This document shows positions 15,179 through 23,286 of a DNA stretch of 36,437 nucleotides, piece after piece. Made by a program: the position numbers and the translations under genes. This DNA is from CALMEH01 sp964548225 (GTDB taxonomy: Bacteria; Acidobacteriota; Blastocatellia; Pyrinomonadales; Pyrinomonadaceae): NCBI GenBank assembly GCA_964548225.1, contig CAZJQP010000050.1:1-36437 (forward strand), read 5' to 3'. The notes beneath the pieces were generated by a model. That model worked only from the letters and a program-made list of their open reading frames with translations. It ran no database searches and was not told where the DNA came from. Positions within the stretch are counted from its first letter, which is position 1, and every line of letters begins with the position of its first letter.

Positions 15179-17338
15179 CTATCGAATCAACTTCAAACCG
15201 TAATAAAGAAAATATCCAATGACAATCAACGCGCCGAATAAAATGACAGCCGCGTAGCTTCGGACGAAACCGACTTGGATTTGACGCGCTAGTCCGCCGA
15301 GCGCGCTTACAAATGCGCCGATGCCGTTGACGATGCCGTCAATTACTCCGATGTCGAAGCCTTTCCATAAACCTCTGATTGAAAAATTCGTAATCGGATT
15401 GACGATGTAGCCGTTGTAAAATTCGTCCACGCGCCATTTGTCTTCCAAGATTTTCGGCATTTTCTTGAGCGGATTTTTACGGAAAACAGTCCAACCGATG
15501 CCGATGCCGACGACCGCCAAAACAACCGATAAACCTGCGAGAAGTCTTTCTTTTTGGACGACTTCCGCCGAATGGTCTTCTTCTTTGACGGGAATAACTT
15601 TCCCTTCCGAAGTTTTGATTTCGCGTTTTGCAATTACAGGTTCGAGCGTGTGTTCAAAACTGTTCGCGTCTTTAATTCCAACCAACGAACTCAAAGCATA
15701 TGGAACGCCGACAAGTCCGCCAACCGTTGAGAGAAACGCCAAAACAATCAGCGGCACGGTCATTGTCCAAGGCGATTCGTGCGGTTTGAAATCGTGCGGC
15801 AAAGCGTGATGATGTTCGTCATTGTCATCGTCTCCGTGCGAATCGTGTCCGTGTTTATCATCGTGTCCGTGTTCCATATAGGCGTGAACGTCCGCGTCTT
15901 CATCGTGAAATCTCTCCTTGCCCCAGAACGTCATAACCATCATTCGCGTCATATAAATCGCCGTCAAAACGGCGGTAACAATGCCGATGCCGTATAAAAT
16001 TTCTTCGCCCGAAAATGCTCCTGTGGGAAAATATTTGTCGGCGGCAAAGGTTTTATACAAAATTTCGTCTTTTGAGAAAAAGCCCGCAAATATTGGAATT
16101 CCCGCGATTGCCAATGTGCCGATGGTCATCGTAATCCACGTTATCGGCATATATTTTTTCAGGTTGCCCATTTTCCGCATATCTTGTTCGTGGTGCATTC
16201 CGTGAATCACCGAACCCGAACCCAAGAACAGCAAGGCTTTGAAAAATGCGTGTGTCATAACGTGGAAAATCGCCACCGTGAACGCGCCGACACCACAGGC
16301 GAGAAACATATAACCAAGCTGCGAAACGGTCGAATAAGCGAGAACTTTTTTGATGTCGTTTTGCGCCAAGCCGATTGTCGCGGCAAAAATCGCCGTTGCC
16401 GCGCCGATGACTGCAATAATCCACATCGCCGTCGGCGAAAGTTGGTAAATCGCGTTTGAACGCACGACCAAATAAACGCCCGCCGTAACCATCGTCGCCG
16501 CGTGAATCAGCGCGGAAACCGGAGTCGGACCAGCCATCGCGTCCGGCAACCAAGTAAAGAGCGGAATCTGCGCCGATTTTCCACACGCGCCGATGAAAAG
16601 CAGAACGCCGATTGATGTCAAACCGCCCGCAAAAATCGCGCCCCAAGTAAATGGCTCGGCGACAGCGACATTGTTTGCAACCCAACTAAAAACGCTCTGA
16701 ACTTGCGTTCCGTCAACCGTTTTATCAAAGAACGAAATCGAGCCTGTAAGCGAAAACATCAAAAAGATACCCATCAAAACGCCCCAATCGCCGATGCGGT
16801 TCATCACAAACGCTTTTTTCGCCGCCTTTCGCGCTTCGTCTTTTTTGATGTAATAACCAATCAAAAGATAAGAACACAATCCCACGCCTTCCCAACCGAC
16901 AAACATCAGCAGATAATTATCCGCCAAAACGAGCGTCAGCATCGAGAACATAAACAGATTCAAGTAAGCGAAAAAGCGGTAAAATCCGTCATCGCCTTTC
17001 ATATAACCCGTCGCAAAAACGTGAATCAAAAGCCCGACAAACGTGATAAAACAAGCGTAAATGCCCGAAAGTCTGTCCATTCCCAAACCGAAATCGGCAC
17101 GGAAATTTCCAACTTGAATCCACGTCCAAAGATGATCGAGAATCGGTTTTTCAGCGTGAAGTGCGCCATCGTGTCCGAACGCGACCATAAACGCCACGAC
17201 GCACGAAACGCCCACCGCCGAACAAGCGACCACGCCACTAAAAAATTCATTCTTCAAACGCCCGCCAATCAGCCAATTTATGACTGCACCAACCAAAGGC
17301 GCGAAAATTATTAGACTTAAAAAATTGTTTTCAGTCAT
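15179..17338 (-). CDS. nuoL: NADH-quinone oxidoreductase subunit L
   Basis: 719 residues, the largest antiporter-like subunit, with the long lateral helix at the C-terminus. Key features are GWEGVGLCSYLLIGYY with the conserved Glu near residue 150, KSAQIPLFTWLPDAMAGPTP with the pumping Lys near 235, and LAYSTVSQLGYM. Between two C-terminal helices there is an unusual soluble loop rich in His and Asp (HGHDDKHGHDSHGDDD, about residues 493-510, then EHHHALPHD), longer than in E. coli NuoL and possibly metal-binding. Directly downstream of the lipoprotein gene, 2 bases apart. Confidence 0.97.
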   Translation of the reverse strand: MTENNFLSLIIFAPLVGAVINWLIGGRLKNEFFSGVVACSAVGVSCVVAFMVAFGHDGALHAEKPILDHLWTWIQVGNFRADFGLGMDRLSGIYACFITFVGLLIHVFATGYMKGDDGFYRFFAYLNLFMFSMLTLVLADNYLLMFVGWEGVGLCSYLLIGYYIKKDEARKAAKKAFVMNRIGDWGVLMGIFLMFSLTGSISFFDKTVDGTQVQSVFSWVANNVAVAEPFTWGAIFAGGLTSIGVLLFIGACGKSAQIPLFTWLPDAMAGPTPVSALIHAATMVTAGVYLVVRSNAIYQLSPTAMWIIAVIGAATAIFAATIGLAQNDIKKVLAYSTVSQLGYMFLACGVGAFTVAIFHVMTHAFFKALLFLGSGSVIHGMHHEQDMRKMGNLKKYMPITWITMTIGTLAIAGIPIFAGFFSKDEILYKTFAADKYFPTGAFSGEEILYGIGIVTAVLTAIYMTRMMVMTFWGKERFHDEDADVHAYMEHGHDDKHGHDSHGDDDNDEHHHALPHDFKPHESPWTMTVPLIVLAFLSTVGGLVGVPYALSSLVGIKDANSFEHTLEPVIAKREIKTSEGKVIPVKEEDHSAEVVQKERLLAGLSVVLAVVGIGIGWTVFRKNPLKKMPKILEDKWRVDEFYNGYIVNPITNFSIRGLWKGFDIGVIDGIVNGIGAFVSALGGLARQIQVGFVRSYAAVILFGALIVIGYFLYYGLKLIR

Positions 17339-17340
17339 TT

Positions 17341-17886
17341 TTATAAATTGTATTGTTCTTTTCCATTTACAAAAGTCCTTTGTCTGATAATTTGTAATTT
17401 GCCTTTTGCAGATGGAAATATTTCGTCAAACTTGTCCCCGCTTACAAATTTCCAAGTTGTTCCGTTATCGCTTGAAACCCCGACAAAACAATCATTTGTA
17501 ACTACCTTATTCTTTTGATGAGTAACACCTTCAATTTTAATTGGAACTACTCCAAATAGTTTTCCTTCTAATTCAACCAAACTATTTGGGTTTTCAACTG
17601 ATACAGAAAATGACTCAAAAATTTTAGGACTTTGTTCGGAAACACTTTTCATCATTAAGACAAGTTTTTCCTTTCCGCCGACCTTTTCGATAACTTGCGG
17701 ATGTGTCAAGTCGGCAAATTTTTCAAACTCATTTTTATTCCAAGCATCAATTAATTGGTCAGCTTGATTTTTTAAGTTGGCAACTCTTAAGTCTTTGTTT
17801 TCAGTTACAGGTGTGTTCTGTCCACAAGCTATTTGAACCGCAAGTAAAATTATGAGAAAAGCTAAATTGTAATTAAATTTATTCAT
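17341..17886 (-). CDS. putative lipoprotein, unknown function
   Basis: About 181 residues with a lipoprotein signal peptide: a basic start, the hydrophobic NLAFLIILLAVQ and the lipobox IACGQ, so Cys21 would be lipidated. The mature part opens with a helical segment (QADQLIDAWNKNEFEKFADL) like NTF2-type or DUF4440-type proteins, followed by beta-rich sequence. I chose the ATG at 17886; a TTG one codon earlier is also possible. It overlaps the upstream nucleotidyltransferase gene by 8 bases and ends 2 bases before nuoL. Base composition is more AT-rich than its neighbours. Confidence 0.7.
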   Translation of the reverse strand: MNKFNYNLAFLIILLAVQIACGQNTPVTENKDLRVANLKNQADQLIDAWNKNEFEKFADLTHPQVIEKVGGKEKLVLMMKSVSEQSPKIFESFSVSVENPNSLVELEGKLFGVVPIKIEGVTHQKNKVVTNDCFVGVSSDNGTTWKFVSGDKFDEIFPSAKGKLQIIRQRTFVNGKEQYNL

Positions 17887-18508
17887 CAAAAATTAAATCT
17901 TCGTCCTCGTCTTCAAACTCAAAATCCTGACTTTCAATTTCCGCCCAAGTTTCCAAAACTTCTGCGCCGACATTTTTCTTCAACAAATTCGGCAAAACTT
18001 TTTCCTTCAATTCGGGAAACCGCAAAAGCAAAAATCCCAAATCGCGCCAATCCGTTCCCGCTTTCGGCTTCCCGCGCCGCGAATGATAGGAGATGATTTT
18101 GCTGACAATCAATTCCAGCGGCGACAAAACCCGAATGTTTTCAATCGTTTGCGTTTCGGGAAAATCTGCCGTGATTCTGACATCCGCCAGATGACGATTT
18201 CCTTCTTTCCGCACTTGATAAAGCCGAAAGCCTTTATCTTTAATTTCACGAACGCGAACGGCGATGTGAAAAGTTTCGCTCAAATGCGTCCGTAATTCTT
18301 CGGCAAATTCTTCGGCTCTAACCGAAAGCAAATCAACGTCTTGCGTCATTCGTGGTTCGCTGACGTAAGCATTGACGGCTTGTGCGCCGAACAACACGAC
18401 ATCTTCGCGCCCTTGCAGAAATTCAAGCACCGTTTGATGAATTTTTGAAAGCGGCAACGGTTCGTGCATCACAAATTCCCTAAATGTCAAAACATCTGCA
18501 TTCAGCAT
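17879..18508 (-). CDS. AbiEii-like nucleotidyltransferase
   Basis: 209 residues of the DNA polymerase beta-like nucleotidyltransferase fold. The motif LFGAQAVNAYVSEPRMTQDVDLLS (about residues 39-62) contains the G[GA]xA helix and TxDxD metal-binding aspartates. LSPLELIVSKIISYHSR followed by DWRDLGFLLLRFP is typical of AbiEii-like proteins. AbiEii acts as the toxin of a type IV toxin-antitoxin pair, usually with an upstream AbiEi antitoxin. None is adjacent: the upstream gene is a DUF1272 protein. It may be a domesticated or orphan member. The C-terminus is very acidic (FEDEDEDLIFDE). Confidence 0.75.
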   Translation of the reverse strand: MLNADVLTFREFVMHEPLPLSKIHQTVLEFLQGREDVVLFGAQAVNAYVSEPRMTQDVDLLSVRAEEFAEELRTHLSETFHIAVRVREIKDKGFRLYQVRKEGNRHLADVRITADFPETQTIENIRVLSPLELIVSKIISYHSRRGKPKAGTDWRDLGFLLLRFPELKEKVLPNLLKKNVGAEVLETWAEIESQDFEFEDEDEDLIFDE

Positions 18509-18510
18509 TT

Positions 18511-18687
18511 TTAAGGCTCACGTTTCGGACGGCGAACGAGTTCGCCACCACAATTCGGGCAAATTAAATTCATTTTATCCGTGCATTCGGCGCAAAAAGT
18601 GCATTCATAGGAACAGATAAAAGCTGTGCCGTTATCTTCTAACAGACTTTCACACTTTTCGCAGATTTTACGCATTTCCAAAGCCAT
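18511..18687 (-). CDS. DUF1272 small zinc-ribbon-like protein
   Basis: 58 residues matching DUF1272: CEKCESLL, then CSYECTFCAECTD, CPNCGGELVRRP. Eight cysteines in pairs suggest two zinc sites, by analogy only. The function of the family is unknown. The ATG at 18687 has a purine-rich GAAAGAA just upstream; an in-frame TTG at 18696 is an alternative. It sits between nuoK and the nucleotidyltransferase gene, 2 bases from the latter. Confidence 0.8.
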   Translation of the reverse strand: MALEMRKICEKCESLLEDNGTAFICSYECTFCAECTDKMNLICPNCGGELVRRPKREP

Positions 18688-18704
18688 TTCTTTCAATTAA
18701 AATT

Positions 18705-18740
18705 AAAAACTAAAAATTCAGGATTGAATTTTTAGTTTTT
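18705..18740. repeat. AT-rich hairpin overlapping the nuoK stop
   Basis: AAAAACTAAAAATTCA at 18705-18720 and its perfect complement at 18725-18740 form a 16-bp stem with a 4-base loop. The right arm includes the last codons and stop of nuoK. The left arm shows 7-base spacing of AAAA words, like the other spacers. Confidence 0.75.
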
Positions 18741-19037
18741 CAAGATGCTTGCGTCGTCAACGTCAACCGAAACACGATTGCGGAAAAACGCGATGATAAT
18801 TCCAAGCCCGACAGCCGCTTCCGCCGCCGCGACCGACATTACCATAAACACGAAAAGCTGTCCTGTTACATCGGCATAATGGCGCGAAAAGGCGACAAAC
18901 GTGAGATTTACGGCGTTGAGCATCAGTTCGATACACATAAACATTCCAATCGCGTTGCGCTTGAAAATTACGCCGACTGCGCCGATGGTAAATAAAATTC
19001 CTGAAAGTGCTAAATATGTTGCTAAACTCGGTTCCAT
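18732..19037 (-). CDS. nuoK: NADH-quinone oxidoreductase subunit K
   Basis: 101 residues, normal for NuoK, with three membrane helices. The two membrane-embedded glutamates needed for proton transfer are visible in CIELMLNAVNL and VAAAEAAVGLGIII. Follows nuoJ after a heptamer hairpin spacer; its last codons lie inside a second hairpin. Confidence 0.96.
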   Translation of the reverse strand: MEPSLATYLALSGILFTIGAVGVIFKRNAIGMFMCIELMLNAVNLTFVAFSRHYADVTGQLFVFMVMSVAAAEAAVGLGIIIAFFRNRVSVDVDDASILKN

Positions 19038-19043
19038 AAATTT

Positions 19044-19110
19044 AGATGTCAGATGTCAGATGTTAGATGTTAGAGCCGAACTGACATCTAACATCTAACA
19101 TCTAACATCT
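19044..19110. repeat. heptamer-repeat hairpin between nuoJ and nuoK
   Basis: Four tandem AGATGTC/AGATGTT heptamers at 19044-19071 face four complementary copies (19081-19110), with a 7-base loop AGCCGAA. Arms are about 30 bp with a few mismatches. It fills the nuoJ-nuoK gap and would leave a very stable hairpin in the transcript. Confidence 0.85.
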
Positions 19111-19693
19111 ACAAAGCTATTCTGTAATCGTCTTTTTCTTCCGATTCGTTGCGTTTGTCCAATTCGTTGTTGACGACTAATCTTAGTTCGGGCTGATTAA
19201 ATCTTCTGGCTAAAATCACGCCGCCGATGATTGCCATCAGCAGTAAAATTCCGACGATTTCGACGGGCAAAAGATATTCCGTGAACATATTTGCGCCGAT
19301 GCTCAAAGTTTTGCCGACGGTTTCGTCCGCTTCAACTGCTTTTTTCGGGGCTTTGCTGACAGCAATGAAAACGAAAAACGTCTGCGCCAACAGAATCGCG
19401 CCCAAAAATCCGCCGATTGAATACAGATACCTGAGCCGATTGAGCGGTTTTTCTTCGTCCAAATTCAAAAGCATAATCACGAAAACGACCAAAACCATAA
19501 TCGCTCCGGCATAAATCAAAATCTGCACAGCGGCGATAAACGGCGCGGCAAGCGTAACATAAATGCACGACAGCGCAATAAACACGCCGACCAACGACAC
19601 CGCACTGTAAAGCGGATTGCGATGATAAACCATCGAAAGCGCACAGCCGATTGCAAGTCCGGCGAAAAGAAAAAATAAAACTGTGGTAGCCAT
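19109..19693 (-). CDS. nuoJ: NADH-quinone oxidoreductase subunit J
   Basis: 194 residues, five predicted membrane helices. NuoJ marks are NPLYSAVSLVGVFIALSCIYV and the helix-3 region IAAVQILIYAGAIMVLVVFVIMLL, which contains the pi-bulge segment. The hydrophilic tail (RNESEEKDDY) is usual. The gene upstream is nuoH, separated by a hairpin spacer. In most bacteria nuoI lies here between H and J; it is absent. Confidence 0.96.
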   Translation of the reverse strand: MATTVLFFLFAGLAIGCALSMVYHRNPLYSAVSLVGVFIALSCIYVTLAAPFIAAVQILIYAGAIMVLVVFVIMLLNLDEEKPLNRLRYLYSIGGFLGAILLAQTFFVFIAVSKAPKKAVEADETVGKTLSIGANMFTEYLLPVEIVGILLLMAIIGGVILARRFNQPELRLVVNNELDKRNESEEKDDYRIAL

Positions 19694-19700
19694 TTTTTTA

Positions 19701-19768
19701 GGGACAAGGGACGAGGGACGAGGGATAAGGGATTTTATCTTGTCCCTTGTCTCTTGTCTCTTGTCCCT
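19701..19768. repeat. heptamer-repeat hairpin between nuoH and nuoJ
   Basis: GGGACAA/GGGACGA heptamers (four at 19701-19728) face CTTGTCC/CTTGTCT heptamers (19739-19767) with a short AT-rich loop. The spacer occupies the position where nuoI usually lies. The two arms are imperfect complements, tolerating G-T pairs. Confidence 0.85.
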
Positions 19769-19774
19769 GTCAAA

Positions 19775-20863
19775 TCAACGATTCAAAAAATAAACGACGA
19801 TTATCGTCAAAATTACGTTTGCCAACGCGAGCGGCAAGAGGAATTTCCATCCGAAATTCATCAGTTGGTCAAAGCGAAAACGCGGCAAAGTTCCGCGAAT
19901 CCAGATGTATAAAAACAGAAACGCGCAAATTTTACCGATAAACGCGACGTGGCTGACGAGCGCGTAGGGAATTGAGCCAACCTCGAAAATATGCGACAAA
20001 CCCGGCACATACCAACCGCCCAGAAACAAAACCGTCATCATCACCGAAACGGTGAACATATTGACGTATTCTGCCATAAAAAATAGTGCGAATTTCAGGG
20101 CGGAATATTCCGTGTGAAATCCCGCAACGAGTTCGGTTTCGGCTTCGGGCAAATCGAACGGAACGCGGTTTGTTTCGGCAAACGCGGCAATCAAAAAGAC
20201 GACAAAACCAATAAACTGCGGAATGATATACCAACGAAACGGCGATTGCGTTTGCGCTTGAATAATGCCGCCGAGATTGAGTGAACCCGAAAGCATCACA
20301 ACGCCAATTACTGATGCACCCATCGCCAATTCGTAAGAAATCATCTGCGCCGACGAACGAAGTCCGCCCATCAGAGAATATTTATTGTTCGATGACCAAC
20401 CCGCCAATGCAATTCCATAAACGCCGACCGAAGTTATTCCCAAAACAAACAAAACCCCAACATCAATACTCGCAATCGTCAGCGGAAGTTGTTTGACATT
20501 TTCGCCCAATCCGTAAGGCAAAAAACTCCAATCAACCGTCGTAATTGCCGGACCGAACGGATAAACCACAATCGGCAAGAGCGCACACACAAGCGCAACC
20601 ATTGGTGCGAGAAAATAAATAAATTTCGTTGATTTATCGGGAACGAGGTCTTCTTTGAAAATAAATTTCAGCAAATCGGCAAACGGCTGAAGCACGCCCC
20701 AAGGTCCGACGCGATTCGGTCCGATGCGCCCTTGAATCCAACCCAAAACCTTGCGTTCCGCCAAAACCGTGTAGGCGACAATCATCAAAACGCCTTGAAA
20801 CGCAAGCAAAATTGCCACGCTGATAACAATAAATGGAAATGCAGTTTTTACAATTTGTTCCAT
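19775..20863 (-). CDS. nuoH: NADH-quinone oxidoreductase subunit H
   Basis: 362 residues, eight or nine membrane helices. This subunit forms the quinone chamber with NuoB and NuoD. Diagnostic parts: ERKVLGWIQGRIGPNRVGPW near residue 36, the AETNRVPFDLPEAETELVAG loop near 220 with its acidic residues, and FHTEYSALKFALFFMAEY. Starts 18 bases after the nuoG stop. Confidence 0.97.
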   Translation of the reverse strand: MEQIVKTAFPFIVISVAILLAFQGVLMIVAYTVLAERKVLGWIQGRIGPNRVGPWGVLQPFADLLKFIFKEDLVPDKSTKFIYFLAPMVALVCALLPIVVYPFGPAITTVDWSFLPYGLGENVKQLPLTIASIDVGVLFVLGITSVGVYGIALAGWSSNNKYSLMGGLRSSAQMISYELAMGASVIGVVMLSGSLNLGGIIQAQTQSPFRWYIIPQFIGFVVFLIAAFAETNRVPFDLPEAETELVAGFHTEYSALKFALFFMAEYVNMFTVSVMMTVLFLGGWYVPGLSHIFEVGSIPYALVSHVAFIGKICAFLFLYIWIRGTLPRFRFDQLMNFGWKFLLPLALANVILTIIVVYFLNR

Positions 20864-20881
20864 ATCGAACTTAAAAAAATA

Positions 20882-23125
20882 TTAACTTTCGCCAACGGTT
20901 GCCGCTTCTGATTTCAAAGGCGTTCCATCCAAATTAAATTGCACGAGCGGCGAAACGAGCAAGTTTTCGGGCTTCGGATTGCCGTGTGCAAGCAAGTGGA
21001 ATTGTGCCGTTTTGCTTGTCAAAGTCGTCAAACGATGCAATTTATGACCGACTCGCGGGGTTTCCGTAATCTTTTCAGATTCGTCCGAAAGTTTTTCGAC
21101 CCGTGACTTTAAAGCGTCCAATTCTTTCGATAAATCTTTCTTTTCCGAAATCGCGTGTTTCACTTGCACAGGACGCGATTCGTCTTTCAAATGCGGATAA
21201 CGCAAGCCTTCGTAAGCATTTATTTCATCGGCAATCGCCTTGAAAACCATCGTCGCCGAAAAGTTATAACCGAAATCTACGCCCATTTCGCGGGCAATCA
21301 AACTCGTAATCATCCAATCGGATTTTGCCTGATGAACCGGCTCGATCGCTTGACGAACACGTTGCACAAAACCCGTATTGTTCGTGTAAGTTCCGTCAAT
21401 TTCCGCAAAGCTCGCGGCTGGTAAAACAACGTCCGCGTGGTCGGTTGTCGCCGTTTCAAAAAGTTCTTGGACAACGACAAAGTCTTTATTTGCAAGCAGT
21501 TTTGCATTTTCTTCCGATAAACTTCCGCCGATTAAAAGCGATTTTGAATTTTTCAAAACTTCGCCGAGCGATTTTTTGCCCGCCATCATATCATTTGCGC
21601 CGACCGAATTATTGTAAAGCGGCAACGGATGAAGCAAAACGCGGCGCGAATCCGAACTTAAATCAGCCGCCGTGTTTGCCAAAACCGCTTGCGCTTCGGC
21701 AGATAAATCGCCGCCGAACATAATCACCAAATCACCGTTGGTTTCTTCAATGATTTTTTCGAGCGTTTCAAATTCGCTTTCTTCGATGCCCAACTTCGCC
21801 GCGTTTGAATCATCGGCAAATGACAGCGCAAAAGCGTCGTAAGAATTCGGATTGATGTGTATAAATTGCGTTGCATTTGCAGTCAGACGAATCGGTGTGT
21901 CGTTGACGACAATCAATTTCGCGCCGCCGTTTCTGACCGCTTGGCGGATTTGTTTCGCTGTAAAACTTTGCTCTTCTTCGGGTTCGCCGCCGATTAAAAT
22001 AATCGTTTTCGCGTGGCGAATTTCTTTATGAGTTGCCAACGGCGCGGACAAATTTTCAAAAAACGGAGCTAAATCGTAAGCGTCGGAAACCGCGTAATTG
22101 TTTGATTTGACAACCTCTTTCGCAAATCGTTTGAGCGTGAAAATTGATTCATTCGTCAGGCGCGAACTTGCAATCACGCCGACATTTTTGCCACTTTCGT
22201 TAAACTTATTAGCAACAAAAGCAATCGCATCGTCCCAAGTTGCCGGAATCAATTTTCCGCCTTTTTTATAACGAATCAAAGGCGTTTTGATTCTGTCGGC
22301 GTGATTGATAAATTCGTGTCCAAAACGCGCTTTCACATCCAAAAATTCGCCGTTCAAACCATCAACATATCTATCTCTGGCAACAATTCGATGAACTTTT
22401 CCGCCCCGTGAACCGATTGAAAGTTGCATTCCGTCCGAGCCGTAGACATCGGTTGAAATCGTCTGTTCGAGTTCCCAAGGACGAGTTTCGTGCCGATAAA
22501 CGCCGTCGAGAAGCGTTCCCGTCGGACAAACTTCGATACAGTTTCCGCATTGCGAACAATTTAGCCAGCCGCCGTAAGTTCCGATAACCGTGTTCACGCC
22601 GCGATTCCCAGCTTCAATTGCATCTTCGCCCATCCATTCGTCGCAAACCCGCGTGCATCGTTTGCAAACGATACAGCGTTGCGGGTCGTTGGCGACAATC
22701 GGCGACAGAAATTTCTCCGGCGTGGCGTTTTTCTTTTCGGTAAAGCGTTCTTCGACATCGCCCCAATCGAAAATCATTTCTTGAAGTTCGCATTCGCCGC
22801 CGCGGTCGCAAACCGGACAATCGAGCGGATGATTCGCCAGCAAAAATTCGCCCATCGAGCGTTGCGCCTTTTCGATTTCGTCCGATTGCGTCGTAACATT
22901 CATCCCGTCCGTGCAGGTAATCGTGCAGGAAGCCTGAAGTTTCGGCATTTTCTCAATCCGAACCAGACACATCCGACAACTCGCCTGCAATTCAAGGTCT
23001 TTGTAATAGCAAAACGAAGGCACGCCAAACCCGCGTTCGTTGCAAGCATCAATTAGCCGCGAGCCTTTTTCGACCTCGAATTCCTGTCCGTTAATTGTAA
23101 CTTTGATAAGTTCTGACATTTTCAA
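20882..23125 (-). CDS. nuoG: NADH-quinone oxidoreductase subunit G
   Basis: 747 residues. The N-terminal ferredoxin-like part holds the [2Fe-2S] cysteines (CYYKDLELQASCRMC, ASCTITC). The N5-type His/Cys motif is HPLDCPVCDRGGEC and the N4-type motif is CIVCKRC with CSQCGNCIEVCPTG. A molybdopterin-oxidoreductase-like domain lacking the cofactor fills the rest, with the late motif VLPAASFAEIDGTYTNN. A charged coiled segment (KKDLSKELDALKSRVEK) and a short tail finish it. Passes electrons from NuoE/F towards NuoI and NuoB. Downstream of the bTHX gene. Confidence 0.96.
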   Translation of the reverse strand: MKMSELIKVTINGQEFEVEKGSRLIDACNERGFGVPSFCYYKDLELQASCRMCLVRIEKMPKLQASCTITCTDGMNVTTQSDEIEKAQRSMGEFLLANHPLDCPVCDRGGECELQEMIFDWGDVEERFTEKKNATPEKFLSPIVANDPQRCIVCKRCTRVCDEWMGEDAIEAGNRGVNTVIGTYGGWLNCSQCGNCIEVCPTGTLLDGVYRHETRPWELEQTISTDVYGSDGMQLSIGSRGGKVHRIVARDRYVDGLNGEFLDVKARFGHEFINHADRIKTPLIRYKKGGKLIPATWDDAIAFVANKFNESGKNVGVIASSRLTNESIFTLKRFAKEVVKSNNYAVSDAYDLAPFFENLSAPLATHKEIRHAKTIILIGGEPEEEQSFTAKQIRQAVRNGGAKLIVVNDTPIRLTANATQFIHINPNSYDAFALSFADDSNAAKLGIEESEFETLEKIIEETNGDLVIMFGGDLSAEAQAVLANTAADLSSDSRRVLLHPLPLYNNSVGANDMMAGKKSLGEVLKNSKSLLIGGSLSEENAKLLANKDFVVVQELFETATTDHADVVLPAASFAEIDGTYTNNTGFVQRVRQAIEPVHQAKSDWMITSLIAREMGVDFGYNFSATMVFKAIADEINAYEGLRYPHLKDESRPVQVKHAISEKKDLSKELDALKSRVEKLSDESEKITETPRVGHKLHRLTTLTSKTAQFHLLAHGNPKPENLLVSPLVQFNLDGTPLKSEAATVGES

Positions 23126-23135
23126 AAATTAAAAT

Positions 23136-23261
23136 TTATTCTTCCGATTTTGTTGTGTTTTTTTGTGTCGTCGCGGATTTCTTTTTGCCTTTCGGACGAG
23201 TTTTGCCGAATGAGCCTGCGAAAATTTTTCCGCGCCGTGTTCTTTTATCACCTTTTCCCAT
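23136..23261 (-). CDS. 30S ribosomal protein bTHX
   Basis: A 41-residue, highly basic protein reading MGKGDKRTRRGKIFAGSFG, then KTRPKGKKKS and an Lys/Thr-rich tail. It closely matches the bacterial Thx protein, whose Thermus form has GKGDRRTRRGKI at the same position and sits in the 30S head. The start at 23261 is supported by a strong Shine-Dalgarno, AAGGAG, about 8 bases before the ATG. The stop is at 23136. It lies between nuoF and nuoG, an unusual place for a ribosomal protein gene, and the operon context suggests co-expression with complex I. Confidence 0.9.
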   Translation of the reverse strand: MGKGDKRTRRGKIFAGSFGKTRPKGKKKSATTQKNTTKSEE

Positions 23262-23286
23262 AATAATTTAACTCCTTAAAATTTAA

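Noticed and set aside
19694..19774. Remnant of nuoI between nuoH and nuoJ
   Set aside because: The gap is only 81 bases, consists of the heptamer hairpin and shows no cysteine-motif codons.
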